From NCBI GenBank assembly GCA_041396585.1, contig JAWKYG010000003.1, positions 310,001 to 374,000 of the forward strand: a stretch of DNA of 64,000 nucleotides, read 5' to 3'. The translations under genes were made by a program, and so were the position numbers. Under the pieces are notes generated by a model, which ran no database searches, was not told the DNA's origin, and saw nothing but the letters and a program-made list of their open reading frames with translations. This DNA comes from JAUIAI01 sp041396585. GTDB taxonomy: Bacteria; Pseudomonadota; Gammaproteobacteria; Burkholderiales; Burkholderiaceae_E. The first letter of the stretch is position 1, and every line of letters starts with the position of its first letter. Positions 38,902-48,470 of this stretch are shown here, one piece after another.

Positions 38902-39891
38902 TCAGCGCGCGATCAGTCGCATCACCCGCTCGCGCCAGGCGGCGATGCCCGCGCTGTTATCGGCATCGGCGTCATAGCCGCCCTGCACGAAGCTGATGGC
39001 CACCCGCCCGCTTTGCACCACAGCCTCTTCCTCGTCTTCGGATTCCGGCTTGAACGGACGCACCGAGATGCCGGCGTCGGTGCTGGTCATCTTGAAGCGC
39101 TTGCCCAGGGGATCTTCACTGAGATTGGGCGCGAACACGCCCAGGTACTTGGTGCCGCGCCCAACGCGCGATAGCGCGACCGCCGGCGTGCCTTCCTTGA
39201 GCGGCGGGACATTGATGTTCAGGCCGACCGAATCGGGCAGGGGGCCATCGCCGGCGACCAGTGTGTCGATCATCGGGGCGACCAGCGCGGCGACCGCGGC
39301 GGACGCGGCCGGATCCTTGCGGGTATCGCGGTCGGCGCTGATGCCGATGGCGGGGATGCGTCGCTGCAGCGCATGCGTGACGATCGCCAGCGTGCCCGAG
39401 CTTGGCAACACGAGGCCCGTGTTGTTGCCCTCATTGGGGCCCGAGATCACCAGATCCGGCCCCTTCTGCCACTGCTGCTGTGCCAGAACCTGCATGCCGT
39501 AAATCGCGGCCATCAGCGGCGAGCCATCGACATACTGGATGCTGGGATCGGCCGCATCGACCGGCCCGTAGCCGGGCGCACCGACCTTGACTTTGCCGCC
39601 ACGGCAATCCTTCGAGACCGGCTTGATCGGCTTGAGCAGATGCACGAGCGCCCCGGAGCCGCTGGCGTCATGACAGGGGGCGGCAATGACCACCCTGTGG
39701 CCCGACTTGCGCAGTGCATCGGCCAGCGCGAGCAGATTCGCCGCGCCGACGCCATCGTCGTTGCTGAGCAGGATATCGAGCTTGCGCGGGGCGGGGGCAT
39801 CGGCGGCACTCGCGGGGCTGGCCAGTATCAGTGCCATGGCGCTGGCGATGAAGGCGCCAAGCAGCGGCCTCGTTGACCGGGCAAGTGGCAT
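38902..39891 (-). CDS. surE: SurE-family phosphatase with signal peptide (periplasmic)
   Basis: A 329-residue SurE-type 5'/3'-nucleotidase. Residues 1-29 are a Sec signal peptide (LLGAFIASAMALILASPASA, cleavage after ASA). The mature part has the metal site in DILLSNDDGVGAANLLAL, and LVISGPNEGNNTGLVLPSSG equals the SGxNxGxNxG-type loop. The usual SurE is about 250 residues and cytoplasmic; this one is longer and exported, so it is a paralogous subtype, with a role likely in periplasmic phosphate release rather than stress survival. It stands alone and converges with the LysE gene. Confidence 0.88.
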   Translation of the reverse strand: MPLARSTRPLLGAFIASAMALILASPASAADAPAPRKLDILLSNDDGVGAANLLALADALRKSGHRVVIAAPCHDASGSGALVHLLKPIKPVSKDCRGGKVKVGAPGYGPVDAADPSIQYVDGSPLMAAIYGMQVLAQQQWQKGPDLVISGPNEGNNTGLVLPSSGTLAIVTHALQRRIPAIGISADRDTRKDPAASAAVAALVAPMIDTLVAGDGPLPDSVGLNINVPPLKEGTPAVALSRVGRGTKYLGVFAPNLSEDPLGKRFKMTSTDAGISVRPFKPESEDEEEAVVQSGRVAISFVQGGYDADADNSAGIAAWRERVMRLIAR

Positions 39892-40144
39892 GTTGTCTCT
39901 CCTGATTGTGTAGGTTGCCGCGTACCGGAACGCCGCGGTGCAGCGGATGCTACGGTCTGCGCCGGCGCTTGTCGATGGGCGGGCCCCGGCCGGGAGAGCC
40001 GGCCGGATCGGGGGATTGCCCCTGCGCGGATCGGGCTGACTGCTATGCAAACCCGGCTCTATCGGGGATGATGGGGCTGCCATTGACCCGAATCAGGCGC
40101 GCCGGCCCCGGCGTGTTCCAGGACAACACAGCGAGGATGATGAC

Positions 40145-40432
40145 ATGCACGATCGAGACGCTTATGTGGAGAAGATGAAGGCCAAGCTGGACGAATGGAA
40201 CCAGGACATCGATCGCCTGGAGGCTCAGGCCGAAGGCGCGAAGGCCGAGGCCAAGGCAAGGTTCCAGCACCAGCTGGACGAGCTCAAGGCCATGCGCGAC
40301 GAGACCATCGAACGCATGCACGCCTGGCAGAGTGCCAGTGCGGACGCCTGGGAAACCATGCGCCATGGCGCCGAGGCGGCCTGGCAGGACATGGCCAAGG
40401 CATTCCAGGAGGCCGCCAACCGGTTCAAGTAG
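40145..40432 (+). CDS. Small coiled-coil protein
   Basis: A 95-residue, highly charged protein that is helical nearly throughout, with heptad-like spacing (MKAKLDEWNQDIDRLEAQAE, FQHQLDELKAMRDETIERMH). It resembles small coiled-coil stress proteins of the Sll1863 type, but identification is by composition only. There is no signal peptide or membrane segment. AGGATG lies shortly before the ATG. It converges on the P1 peptidase gene. Confidence 0.75.
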   Translation: MHDRDAYVEKMKAKLDEWNQDIDRLEAQAEGAKAEAKARFQHQLDELKAMRDETIERMHAWQSASADAWETMRHGAEAAWQDMAKAFQEAANRFK

Positions 40433-40483
40433 TGGGCCGACGCCAGCGCAATTCGACAGGAACCAGGAGCGTTCGAGCCCGCG

Positions 40484-41572
40484 TCAGCGCGCCGGCGCGG
40501 CGAACATCGTCGCCAGGGCGGCCGTGTCGATCGCGCGGCAGACGCGCCCCGCGGGCTTGACCGTGGCCACATCCTCGCCGGCCACCAGCGCGTTCACCAC
40601 CGCCTCCTCCACGGACTCGACCGCCGCCAGGTAGAGCGGATCGATCCATTCGGTGTTCAGTTCGGTGCGCGTGAGCAGCGGGCCGGTTCGTTGGGGCACG
40701 GGCTTGGCATCGGCCACCGAAAAGGCGAGAAAGATGTCGCCCGAGTTATTGCCGCCCGGTGTGCCGCCGCGGCCGATGCCGATCGCCGCCCGCTTGGCGA
40801 TCGCGCGCAGAGCCAGCGATGATAGCGGGGCGTTCGTGGCCAGGATGGCGATGATCGATCCGCTCTCCTGCGCGAGCAGGCGGTCACCGGACAAGACCTG
40901 GCCCACCGGCCGCCCCAGGATGGTCAGCCAGGGCCGCAGCCCATGATTGGCCTGCACCAGCGCACCCAGCGTGTAGGTTTGCCCGCCGATCTCGACCTGC
41001 CTGGATGCCGTGCCGGTCCCGCCCTTGAACTCGTAGCAGATCATGCCGTTGCCACCGCCGACCGAGCCCTCGGCAACCGGGCCGGAACTGGCATCGTTGA
41101 TCGCGCCCAGCGCATCATCGGCGCACACCTGCTGGGCGTTGATGTCGTTGAGCACACCGTCATAGGTCTCGGCAACGACGGGCATGGCCCATGCATGCTC
41201 GTTGCGAAAATACTCGGCGTAGTGATCGATCATCCAGCGGGTGGCGCCGTGATGAACCACGCCGACCGAGTGCGTGTTGGTGATGCAGATCGGGCCCAGG
41301 AAATAGCCGGCATCCCGGATCCAGTGAGTGCCGGTCATCTCGCCATTGCCATTGAGCGAGAACTGGCCGGCCCAGACCGGCTGCGGTTCGGTGAGAACAC
41401 CGCGCGGCAGGATCGCCGTCACGCCGGTGCGGATGTTTCGCGAGGGATCGGTCAGCGTGCGAAAGCCGACCCGCACGCCGTCGACATCGGTGATCGCGTT
41501 CAGTGGGCCCGGTGTGCCGGGAAAGGGCAGACCGAGCTCGCGAGCGCGGGGTCGATTCCCGGGCCTGTTCAT
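40484..41572 (-). CDS. P1 family peptidase (DmpA/beta-aminopeptidase-like)
   Basis: A 362-residue N-terminal nucleophile peptidase of family S58. LGLPFPGTPGPLNAITDVDG and VRVGFRTL open it; GSVGGGNGMICYEFKGGTGT is the conserved central loop; ESGSIIAILATNAPL contains the Gly-Ser bond at which DmpA-type enzymes split themselves so that Ser becomes the nucleophile. AIGIGRGGTPGGNNSGDIFL follows. No signal peptide is visible. Members release N-terminal D- or L-residues or beta-amino acids; specificity cannot be read. Confidence 0.9.
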   Translation of the reverse strand: MNRPGNRPRARELGLPFPGTPGPLNAITDVDGVRVGFRTLTDPSRNIRTGVTAILPRGVLTEPQPVWAGQFSLNGNGEMTGTHWIRDAGYFLGPICITNTHSVGVVHHGATRWMIDHYAEYFRNEHAWAMPVVAETYDGVLNDINAQQVCADDALGAINDASSGPVAEGSVGGGNGMICYEFKGGTGTASRQVEIGGQTYTLGALVQANHGLRPWLTILGRPVGQVLSGDRLLAQESGSIIAILATNAPLSSLALRAIAKRAAIGIGRGGTPGGNNSGDIFLAFSVADAKPVPQRTGPLLTRTELNTEWIDPLYLAAVESVEEAVVNALVAGEDVATVKPAGRVCRAIDTAALATMFAAPAR

Positions 41573-41645
41573 GCGTGTCTCCGGTGAGCCCTTGGGAACG
41601 GGCCCGCGCCGATCATTCTCGCAAACAGCCGCCGTGTGCGTCCAA

Positions 41646-44600
41646 CTACCTGGGCGTGACCATGATCTGGCGCCAGGTTCGCTCGAGCTTGCGCCCGCCC
41701 AGCATGAGCGATCTGTGGCCGGTCGATGACTGGATCGACACCGCGCCCTTCCTACCCAGCAGGATGATGTCCCGGCCGTCGGCGGAGGATCGGTAGACGG
41801 AGGCCGGCGAGTCGCGGCTGTCCACCGTGCCGTCGCCGTTCGTATCCAGGATCGGTTGCTGATACGGGCTGCCGAACATCGCGTTCAACAGGATGTTGTA
41901 GCCGGACCCTTCATAGTCCGGATCGCAGGGGCTGGATCCGCCGCCCGTGGGCGGTATCGGCGTGACCCCCTCGAACAGCACCACGCCCCTGACCAACTGA
42001 GGCGGACTCATGATCCGCAGCCCGGTCACATTCGAGAGCATCATCTTCCAGCCGCGGTGCTTCTGCCAATCTATCGGGTTCGAGGAGCTGGTGTAGAAGC
42101 TCGAACCGAGCCGGGCACCGATGGTCTGCGTGACCAGTGCCGATTCCGAGGCAATGCTGGCAAAGCCGTCCGAGCTCTGCCCGGCAGGGGTCTTGTCCCA
42201 GAGCCCGTACAAGGCCTGTACATCGACCGTCGTGCGATCGCCATCCGTGATGAGCCTGCCGGTGCCCACCAGCACCATCTGGCCGCCGTAGGGGTGAACC
42301 ACATACTCGGGCGTGGCCGAGATCGGGCGGGCACCGGGCGCCTCGAACAAGGGCTTGCCGGCCAGGCCGATCTTCCAGGACATCGGGTTGGCTCCCTGGG
42401 GCTCGAAGCGCCAGACCCTGCCGAGTTGATCGCCGGCATAGACCCCGACCACGACATTGTGCAGATCGCGGATCACGCGCACGCCGCCAAGCCCGTTGTC
42501 CCTGCCCGGAACACTCACCTTGGAGATGATCGCGCCGCTCCACAGATCCACCATGAACAGCGTTCCCGACCCGCTCTTGCTGCCGTAGCCATTGCCGAAC
42601 AGCGCGACCCAGCGGCCGTTGCTGAGCACACCGACCTCCACGGGCTGCGTGATGTAACCCAGGTCTGGATGGTCATTGAACTCCCAGAGCAGGCTCGAGC
42701 CATCCAGCGAGCCCGGTCGCGAGACATCGAGGGCGAACACACTCTTGGCGCCCGCGCCGGTCGTGCCGGTCAGCACGGTCTTCCAGCGACCCTGGTACGC
42801 GCTCGCCAGGTTCAGTGGGCCATCGACATAGAACTGATGTTCGTAGTTCGGGCTGGCAAGCGCTTCGAGCTTCGGGATCACCGCCTGGGGGATCAGCGCG
42901 AAGCTCTCGGTACCGGTGGCCGCATCGAGTGCATGCAGCATGCCGTCATTGGCGCCGAAGAAGATCGTCTTCGTTTCGGATTCGCGCGCCTGCAGGTAGG
43001 CTTGTAGGTGCTTGCACCCGGAATGTCGGCGGGTAGGAACTGATACTGAAGGGTCTCGCCCACGCCGAACATCACCGGCGATGAGTTGACCACATCGCCG
43101 AATCGCCAGTCTTTGTCTCGAACCCGGAAGTTGAATGGTGCCAGCCCTTCTCGCGAGCTGTCACCGCGAAGATACTCGATGGTCTCGAGCGGATGGTTCG
43201 GGCTGATCGCATTTGCCACCGAGCTCGGCAGGTAGGCGGACGAGAATCGCCAGGCACCGCCATGGGCGCCCTGGCTGAGGTAGATATTGCGGGAATGCCA
43301 GAGCGGAAGTTTCTCGGAGGCGCGCCAGACGATGCTGGTGGCAGCCCCCGTGGCGTCCAGCCGTGTCGCGCTGACATCGGCGGACCAGATCTTGTTTCTG
43401 TAGGCGGCCACGAACTTGACATTATCTGCGTCGAGCTTGCCACTGCTGACCGCCGGGCCGGCCTCGCGCACCTCGCGCTGGGCGATGTCCTTCAGCAGCT
43501 CGGAAACGGCGCTGCGAAGTTCTTCCGGGTCATTGGCACTGAAGTAGGCGCCGCGCGCGTTGATCGCGGCATGCCAGAGATCATCGAGCTTGTTCGTGCT
43601 CCACTGCAGTGCACCGCTTTTGAGCCGGGGCAGGTCGGTCTTCGGGTCCAGGCGGCCGGCGACGCCGAGCCCGATCGTGAACTGCACCACATGCTGCCAG
43701 AACGCCGGATTGAATGCGTCTGTCGGCACATCATTGGGCAGATCATGGCGAAGGTCGCGGTACCAGTAGTACATCGCGACATCCGCCAGCATCGACGGAT
43801 GATCATCCGCATACGGGGGCTCGGGAACATACTTGAACACGGCGCCGTTCTCGCCTTTGATATGCGGGCCGGGCCGACCGTCGATTTCGCCGTCTGCCGG
43901 CCCATGGGCTCTCTCATCAAGGCCGTCGGAATCGGTCCATGCGCCGTCGGTGATCAGGATGCTGTAGTTCTTGCGGCAGCTCAGGTGCGGGCGCTGGTCG
44001 CCAGCGTACCCGGGTGTGTCACTCCAGGGGCCGCGGTCGTCGGTGCGGGAGAAGTATTGCCCGACATCATCGACCGCGCGTCGCAAGGGCGTGCAGCAGG
44101 TGGTGTCGAATGCGTAAAGCCAGTTGAAGAAGGCGTCGCGATCGGCGCCCGAGAACGGGCGGATGCCGCGTTCGATGGTCTTGGTGCTGACGCCGTCGAT
44201 ATCGGTGGCGGTGTACTTGTTCGTGCGCCCGTAGCCCAGGCGAAGCGACTCGCTCTGGTTGGCCAATGCACTGGAGATCGCGGCGGTGGCCAGGAAGATC
44301 CTGGTTCGATAGTAGACAAACCAGTTGGCAAAGTTCTGATGTTCCTGCGCCTGCGAGCACAGCCGCTGGCCGGTGCTCTGTGCCGGGCAGTCGGTTCTAC
44401 CCTTGCCACGAACGAAGCTTGCGTGATCGGAGATCCTGATGCGACGATAGTTCGCTGTGAGATCGGCATTGCCGCCGAGGAAATCGTAGTAGACATCCGG
44501 TTCGAAGTTGCTCATGAATTGCAGCGCGCAATCGAGGTCCGTACACCAGCGCCGCGCCTTGTCCGTGTAGTCACGCGCGGCCACCAGATTCGTCACCCCG

Positions 44601-45058
44601 TAGGCCGGATCCACGGGATCGAGCTGTGCCGCTCGCGGGTCCGCGTTCGGAAATGAGCTGCCGTCGCTGCGCATCCAGGGCGTGTAGCGGATCTCCGGGT
44701 TGTAGTAGATCCGGTTGTGCTGATACGAGCGCACCTTGATCACCATCGCCTTCGTGGAATGGGTCGGATAGATCAACTTGCGCGGCTTGCGTGCGTCTTT
44801 CTCCTCCGGCACGTAGCCCATGCTGCCCAGACCGCCGTCGAAATCCCGGATGACATCGGACGGGTTCGCGATGTAGTCCATGGTCAGCGAGTCATCGATC
44901 GTGAGCATGAAATTCGGCACCGGCGTGCTGCCACTGAAGGACAGCAAAGGCAGCTGCGAGGGTTCGGATGTCTGCGTGGCGCTGGCGGTCGGGCTCTGGA
45001 CGAGCGTCACGAGCAGCGTGCATGTGATTGCAGCAAGCGAAAGCAAAGAGCATTTCAT
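41646..45058 (-). CDS. pilY1: PilY1-type type IV pilus assembly/adhesin protein, one frameshift
   Basis: A protein of about 1137 residues split by one indel near 43004. The N-terminal part has a signal peptide (LLSLAAITCTLLVTLVQSPT), a MIDAS-like DDSLT in FMLTIDDSLTMDYIANPSD, and a von Willebrand A-like region (ILITDGAWTDSDG, PGYAGDQRPHLSC). One base between codons for K and AYLQARESETKT restores the frame into FFGANDGMLHALDAATGTE, the start of the Neisseria PilC-type beta-propeller. Near the end DTNGDGTVDSRD is a calcium-binding loop. PilY1 proteins act in pilus extension, adhesion and surface sensing. No minor pilin genes are adjacent, which is unusual for pilY1. Confidence 0.88.
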
Positions 45059-45479
45059 CAGGTGTCATCCGTTCTGGTTGTTGCTCCAAACGGGCTGACA
45101 TGCCGTGGCCGTCCCGCCGCGCGAGCCGCGCGCGACAGGCTTGCGCGCGCGGGTGCTAGCGCGATGGTGGTGCGACGTCGGTTGCTGGTTCTTATTCGGC
45201 GCTGCCCTGCCGTGGCGACGACGATCGCAATTGTATGTACCCCGTTTACGGCAGCAGTATAGGAATGGCAACCTGAAAGAAAACTGAAGATGTTGTGGGT
45301 TCGTTGGCGGCCTGCCATACCTGCCTTTCGGGCGCGCTCCGGCTCGTCGCCGGCCCATCCGGGACTGTGCCCGTCGTCGCGGCGCCCGGGCGCCCGGCGG
45401 GCGCCGCAGACGGGGCGGCCCGCGCAGCCGCTAAACTCAGCGGCTGCTCTGGCACACCACCCTCACAGGAGATCGCCCG
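45059..45479. other. 421-bp divergent intergenic region, pilY1/thiolase
   Basis: No protein gene is convincing here. It holds a GC-rich dyad, GCGGCGCCC (45379-45387) and GGGCGCCGC (45399-45407), without a T-run. Upstream regions of pilY1 (left) and the thiolase-like gene (right) must both lie here. CACAGGAG shortly before ATG 45480 is a ribosome binding site. Confidence 0.5.
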
Positions 45480-46646
45480 ATGACCATTCGGGGCAAGGCC
45501 GCCATCGTCGGCGCCTATGAACATCCGACGCGCAAGGCGCCGGACAAGACCGTCGCCCAGCTGCACATGGAGTGCGCGGCCGGCGCCCTGGCCGATGCCG
45601 GCCTGAGCTTTGCCGATGTCGACGGCTACTTCTGCGGCGGAGACGCGCCCGGCCTGGGCATGTTGAACATGGTCGAGTACATGGGCCTGCGCCCGCGCCA
45701 TGTCGATTCCACGGAAACCGGGGGCGCGTCGTATGTGATTCATGTGTCGCACGCGGCCCAGGCGATTGCCGCCGGCAAATGCGACATCGCGCTGGTCACC
45801 CTGGCCGGGCGGCCGCGCTCGGAGGCCTCCAGCGGGCTGCAGCCGCGCAACTTCGGCACCAACCTGCCGGATTCGCCATTCGAGGCGCCTTACAGTGTGG
45901 TCACGGTCAATAACTATGCGTTGGTGGCCGCCCGTCACATGTACGAGTTCGGCACCACCTCTGAGCAGCTGGCCTGGATCAAGGTGGCCGCCTCCCACCA
46001 TGCGCAACACAATCCGAATGCGATGCTGCGCGATGTGGTCACCGTGGAAGACGTCATCGGCTCGCCGATGATCTCCGACCCGCTGCACCGGCTCGACTGC
46101 TGCGTGGTGTCCGACGGCGGCGGCGCGCTGATCGTTGCCCGCCCCGAGATCGCGCGTGAGCTGAAGCGGCCGATGGTGGTGGTGCGCGGGGCCGGCGAGG
46201 CCACCAAGGACAGTATGGGTGGCCACGTCGATCTGAGTTACTCGGCGGCGGCGCGGTCCGGCCCGATCGCCTTTGCCGAGGCCGGTCTGAGCCCGGCCGA
46301 CATCCAGTACGCATCGATCTACGACAGCTTCACGATCACCGTGCTGATGCAGCTCGAAGATCTGGGCTTTTGCGAAAAGGGCCAGGGTGGCCGATTCGTG
46401 GCCGACGGCAATCTGATCTCCGGCTCCGGCAAGCTGCCGTTCAACACCGATGGCGGCGGCCTGTGCAACAACCATCCGGCCAACCGCGGCGGCATGACCA
46501 AGGTGATCGAGGCGGTGCGCCAGTTGCGGGGCGAGGCCCATCCCGCCGTACAGGTGCCGAACTGCCAGTTTGCGATCGCCCAGGGCATTGGCGGGCAGCT
46601 CGGCTCGCGCCATGGCAGCGGTACCCTGATTCTCGAGAGGCAGTGA
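45480..46646 (+). CDS. Thiolase-superfamily protein (SCP-x/acetyl-CoA acetyltransferase-like), nucleophile Cys not seen
   Basis: A 388-residue thiolase-fold protein: KAAIVGAYEHPTRKAPDKTV, ALADAGLSFADVDGYFCGGD, VVSDGGGALIVARPEIA and the C-terminal NTDGGGLCNNHPANRGGMTK and GIGGQLGSRHGSGTLIL. At the place of the acyl-accepting Cys (NRACASG in active thiolases) the sequence reads STETGGASYVIHV, without Cys. Such non-canonical members occur with a DUF35 zinc-ribbon/OB-fold partner, as here 3 bp downstream, and take part in steroid side-chain or polyketide-like retro-aldol/Claisen cleavage. The substrate is unknown. Confidence 0.87.
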   Translation: MTIRGKAAIVGAYEHPTRKAPDKTVAQLHMECAAGALADAGLSFADVDGYFCGGDAPGLGMLNMVEYMGLRPRHVDSTETGGASYVIHVSHAAQAIAAGKCDIALVTLAGRPRSEASSGLQPRNFGTNLPDSPFEAPYSVVTVNNYALVAARHMYEFGTTSEQLAWIKVAASHHAQHNPNAMLRDVVTVEDVIGSPMISDPLHRLDCCVVSDGGGALIVARPEIARELKRPMVVVRGAGEATKDSMGGHVDLSYSAAARSGPIAFAEAGLSPADIQYASIYDSFTITVLMQLEDLGFCEKGQGGRFVADGNLISGSGKLPFNTDGGGLCNNHPANRGGMTKVIEAVRQLRGEAHPAVQVPNCQFAIAQGIGGQLGSRHGSGTLILERQ

Positions 46647-46649
46647 ACC

Positions 46650-47054
46650 ATGAGCACCCCGTATCAAGAGCGCACGATTCCGGCGCCCATCGTCTATCCC
46701 GACAACGAGGCCTTCTGGGCTGCGGCGGGCGAAGGGCGCCTGCTGGTCAGGCACTGTCTGGCCTGCGATGCGCCGCACTGGTATCCGCGCCCGCTTTGCC
46801 CGCACTGCGGCAGCGATCGCACCGAGTTTCGCGATACAGCCGGCAAGGGCACGATCTACTCGGTCAGCGTCACCCGTCGCGCCGGCCCGCAGCCTTTCGC
46901 GATCGCCTATGTCACCCTCGATGAGGGCGTCACCATGATGACGCACATCGTCGATTGCGATCTCGATGAGGTTCGCATCGGCGATCGGGTGGAGGTGGTC
47001 TTCAAGCCCAGCGACGGCGGCCCGCCTGTGCCGATGTTCAAGCCGGCGGGCTGA
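46650..47054 (+). CDS. Zn-ribbon/OB-fold protein (DUF35), partner of the thiolase-like protein
   Basis: A 134-residue protein. The rubredoxin-like zinc ribbon has Cys pairs in HCLACDAPHWYPRPLCPHCG, and the OB fold follows (GKGTIYSVSVTRRAGPQPF, IAYVTLDEGVTMMTHIV, RIGDRVEVVFKP). DUF35 proteins form complexes with thiolase-like partners and guide acyl-CoA substrates. It starts 3 bp after the thiolase-like gene, so the two are almost certainly co-translated. Confidence 0.92.
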   Translation: MSTPYQERTIPAPIVYPDNEAFWAAAGEGRLLVRHCLACDAPHWYPRPLCPHCGSDRTEFRDTAGKGTIYSVSVTRRAGPQPFAIAYVTLDEGVTMMTHIVDCDLDEVRIGDRVEVVFKPSDGGPPVPMFKPAG

Positions 47055-47168
47055 TTCGCCGAAGCGCCTTGCCAGGCGTACCGGCACGTGCCCCGCCGGC
47101 CGCACGATGCCATCGATCGAGCCGGCCCTGGCGATCGAGTTTTATCTGTCGTTGAAACGGAGTCCGAG

Positions 47169-48464
47169 ATGAGCACCCAACCCCGAGTCCTGATTGCCGG
47201 TGGCGGCCCCGGCGGCATGGCCACCGCGCTCACGCTGCACCAGATCGGCGTGCCCTGCGTGGTGTTCGAGGCGGTGCGCGAACTGCGCCCGCTGGGTGTG
47301 GGCATCAACCTGCAGCCCAATGCGGTGCGCGAGCTCTACGACCTCGGCATCGGGCAGGCGGCGCTGGACGCCCTGGGTCTGCCGGCCCGCGAATGGGCGC
47401 TGGTCGGTCTGAACGGGCAGGAGATCTACAGCGAGGCGCGCGGCTTGCTGGCGGGCTACAAGTGGCCGCAATATGCGGTGCATCGCGGCCGGCTGCAGAT
47501 GCTGCTCTATGACACCGTCATCGAACGGCTCGGGCCGCAGGCGGTACGGCTCGGCCAGCGGGTGCTCGGCTATGAGCAACGCGGCGATGGCACGGTCACG
47601 GTCAATATCGAACACGACGATGGTTCGCGCTCCAGCGAAACCGGCACGCTGCTGATCGCGGCCGACGGCCTGCACTCGGCCGTGCGCGCGCAGATGCATC
47701 CGAATCAACCGCCGATTCAATGGGGCGGCGCAATCATGTGGCGCGGCACCAGCCCGGGCGTGCCGGTGCGCAGCGGATCATCCTTCGTGGGTTTCGGCAC
47801 GCACCGGCAGCGGGTCGTGTTCTACCCGATCTCGCATCCCGACCCGGCCACCGGCCTGTCCACGATCAACTGGATCGCCGAGGTCACGGTGGATAACTCG
47901 GCCGGCTGGCAGGGCGGCGACTGGACCAAGCGCGTCGCGCTGCAAGACTTCGCCCATCACTTCGCGGATTGGAAGTACGACTGGCTCGATGTGCCGGCTC
48001 TGCTGGCCGGCGCCGATCCGATCTACGAGTATCCGATGATCGACCGCGACCCGGTCCCCACCTGGCAGGATGGCCGCGTGGCGTTGCTCGGCGATGCCGC
48101 CCATGTGATGTATCCCACCGGATCCAACGGCGCCAGCCAGGCGATCGTCGATGCGCGCGTGCTGGGCGCCTGCATGGTCGAACACGGCATCACGCCCGAG
48201 GCGCTGGCGGCCTATGACGCGGCCTTGTGCGAGAAGATCTCCGCCGTGGTGCTGCGCAATCGCGGGGCCGGCCCGTTCGGTCTGCTGAATCTGGTCGACG
48301 AACGCTGCGGCGGCCGCTTCGAGAACATCGACGATGTGATCAGCCCGGCGGAGCGTGCGCAGTTCATGGCCGGCTACAAGGCCGCGGCCGGTTTCGCGAT
48401 CGAGGCCTTGAATGCGGCGGCGCCAACGATTGATCAAGGCGCGCGTGTCAGGTTGCGCGCATGA
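47169..48464 (+). CDS. FAD-dependent aromatic monooxygenase (PhzS/salicylate hydroxylase-like)
   Basis: A 431-residue class A flavoprotein monooxygenase. The FAD motif PRVLIAGGGPGGMATALTLH is at residues 5-24. YAVHRGRLQMLLYD and LLIAADGLHSAVRAQMHP (DG motif) follow, and ALLGDAAHVMYPTGSNGASQ is the GD motif that contacts the flavin ribityl chain. Such enzymes hydroxylate aromatic substrates with NAD(P)H and oxygen. ATG 47169 is preceded by ACGGAG. It may form a unit with the thiolase/DUF35 pair (115 bp upstream), but no shared substrate is evident. Confidence 0.9.
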   Translation: MSTQPRVLIAGGGPGGMATALTLHQIGVPCVVFEAVRELRPLGVGINLQPNAVRELYDLGIGQAALDALGLPAREWALVGLNGQEIYSEARGLLAGYKWPQYAVHRGRLQMLLYDTVIERLGPQAVRLGQRVLGYEQRGDGTVTVNIEHDDGSRSSETGTLLIAADGLHSAVRAQMHPNQPPIQWGGAIMWRGTSPGVPVRSGSSFVGFGTHRQRVVFYPISHPDPATGLSTINWIAEVTVDNSAGWQGGDWTKRVALQDFAHHFADWKYDWLDVPALLAGADPIYEYPMIDRDPVPTWQDGRVALLGDAAHVMYPTGSNGASQAIVDARVLGACMVEHGITPEALAAYDAALCEKISAVVLRNRGAGPFGLLNLVDERCGGRFENIDDVISPAERAQFMAGYKAAAGFAIEALNAAAPTIDQGARVRLRA

Positions 48465-48470
48465 TTCACG

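Noticed and set aside
45379..45407. Strong GC dyad between pilY1 and the thiolase-like gene as a terminator
   Set aside because: No T-run follows on either strand, and both flanking genes start rather than end here.
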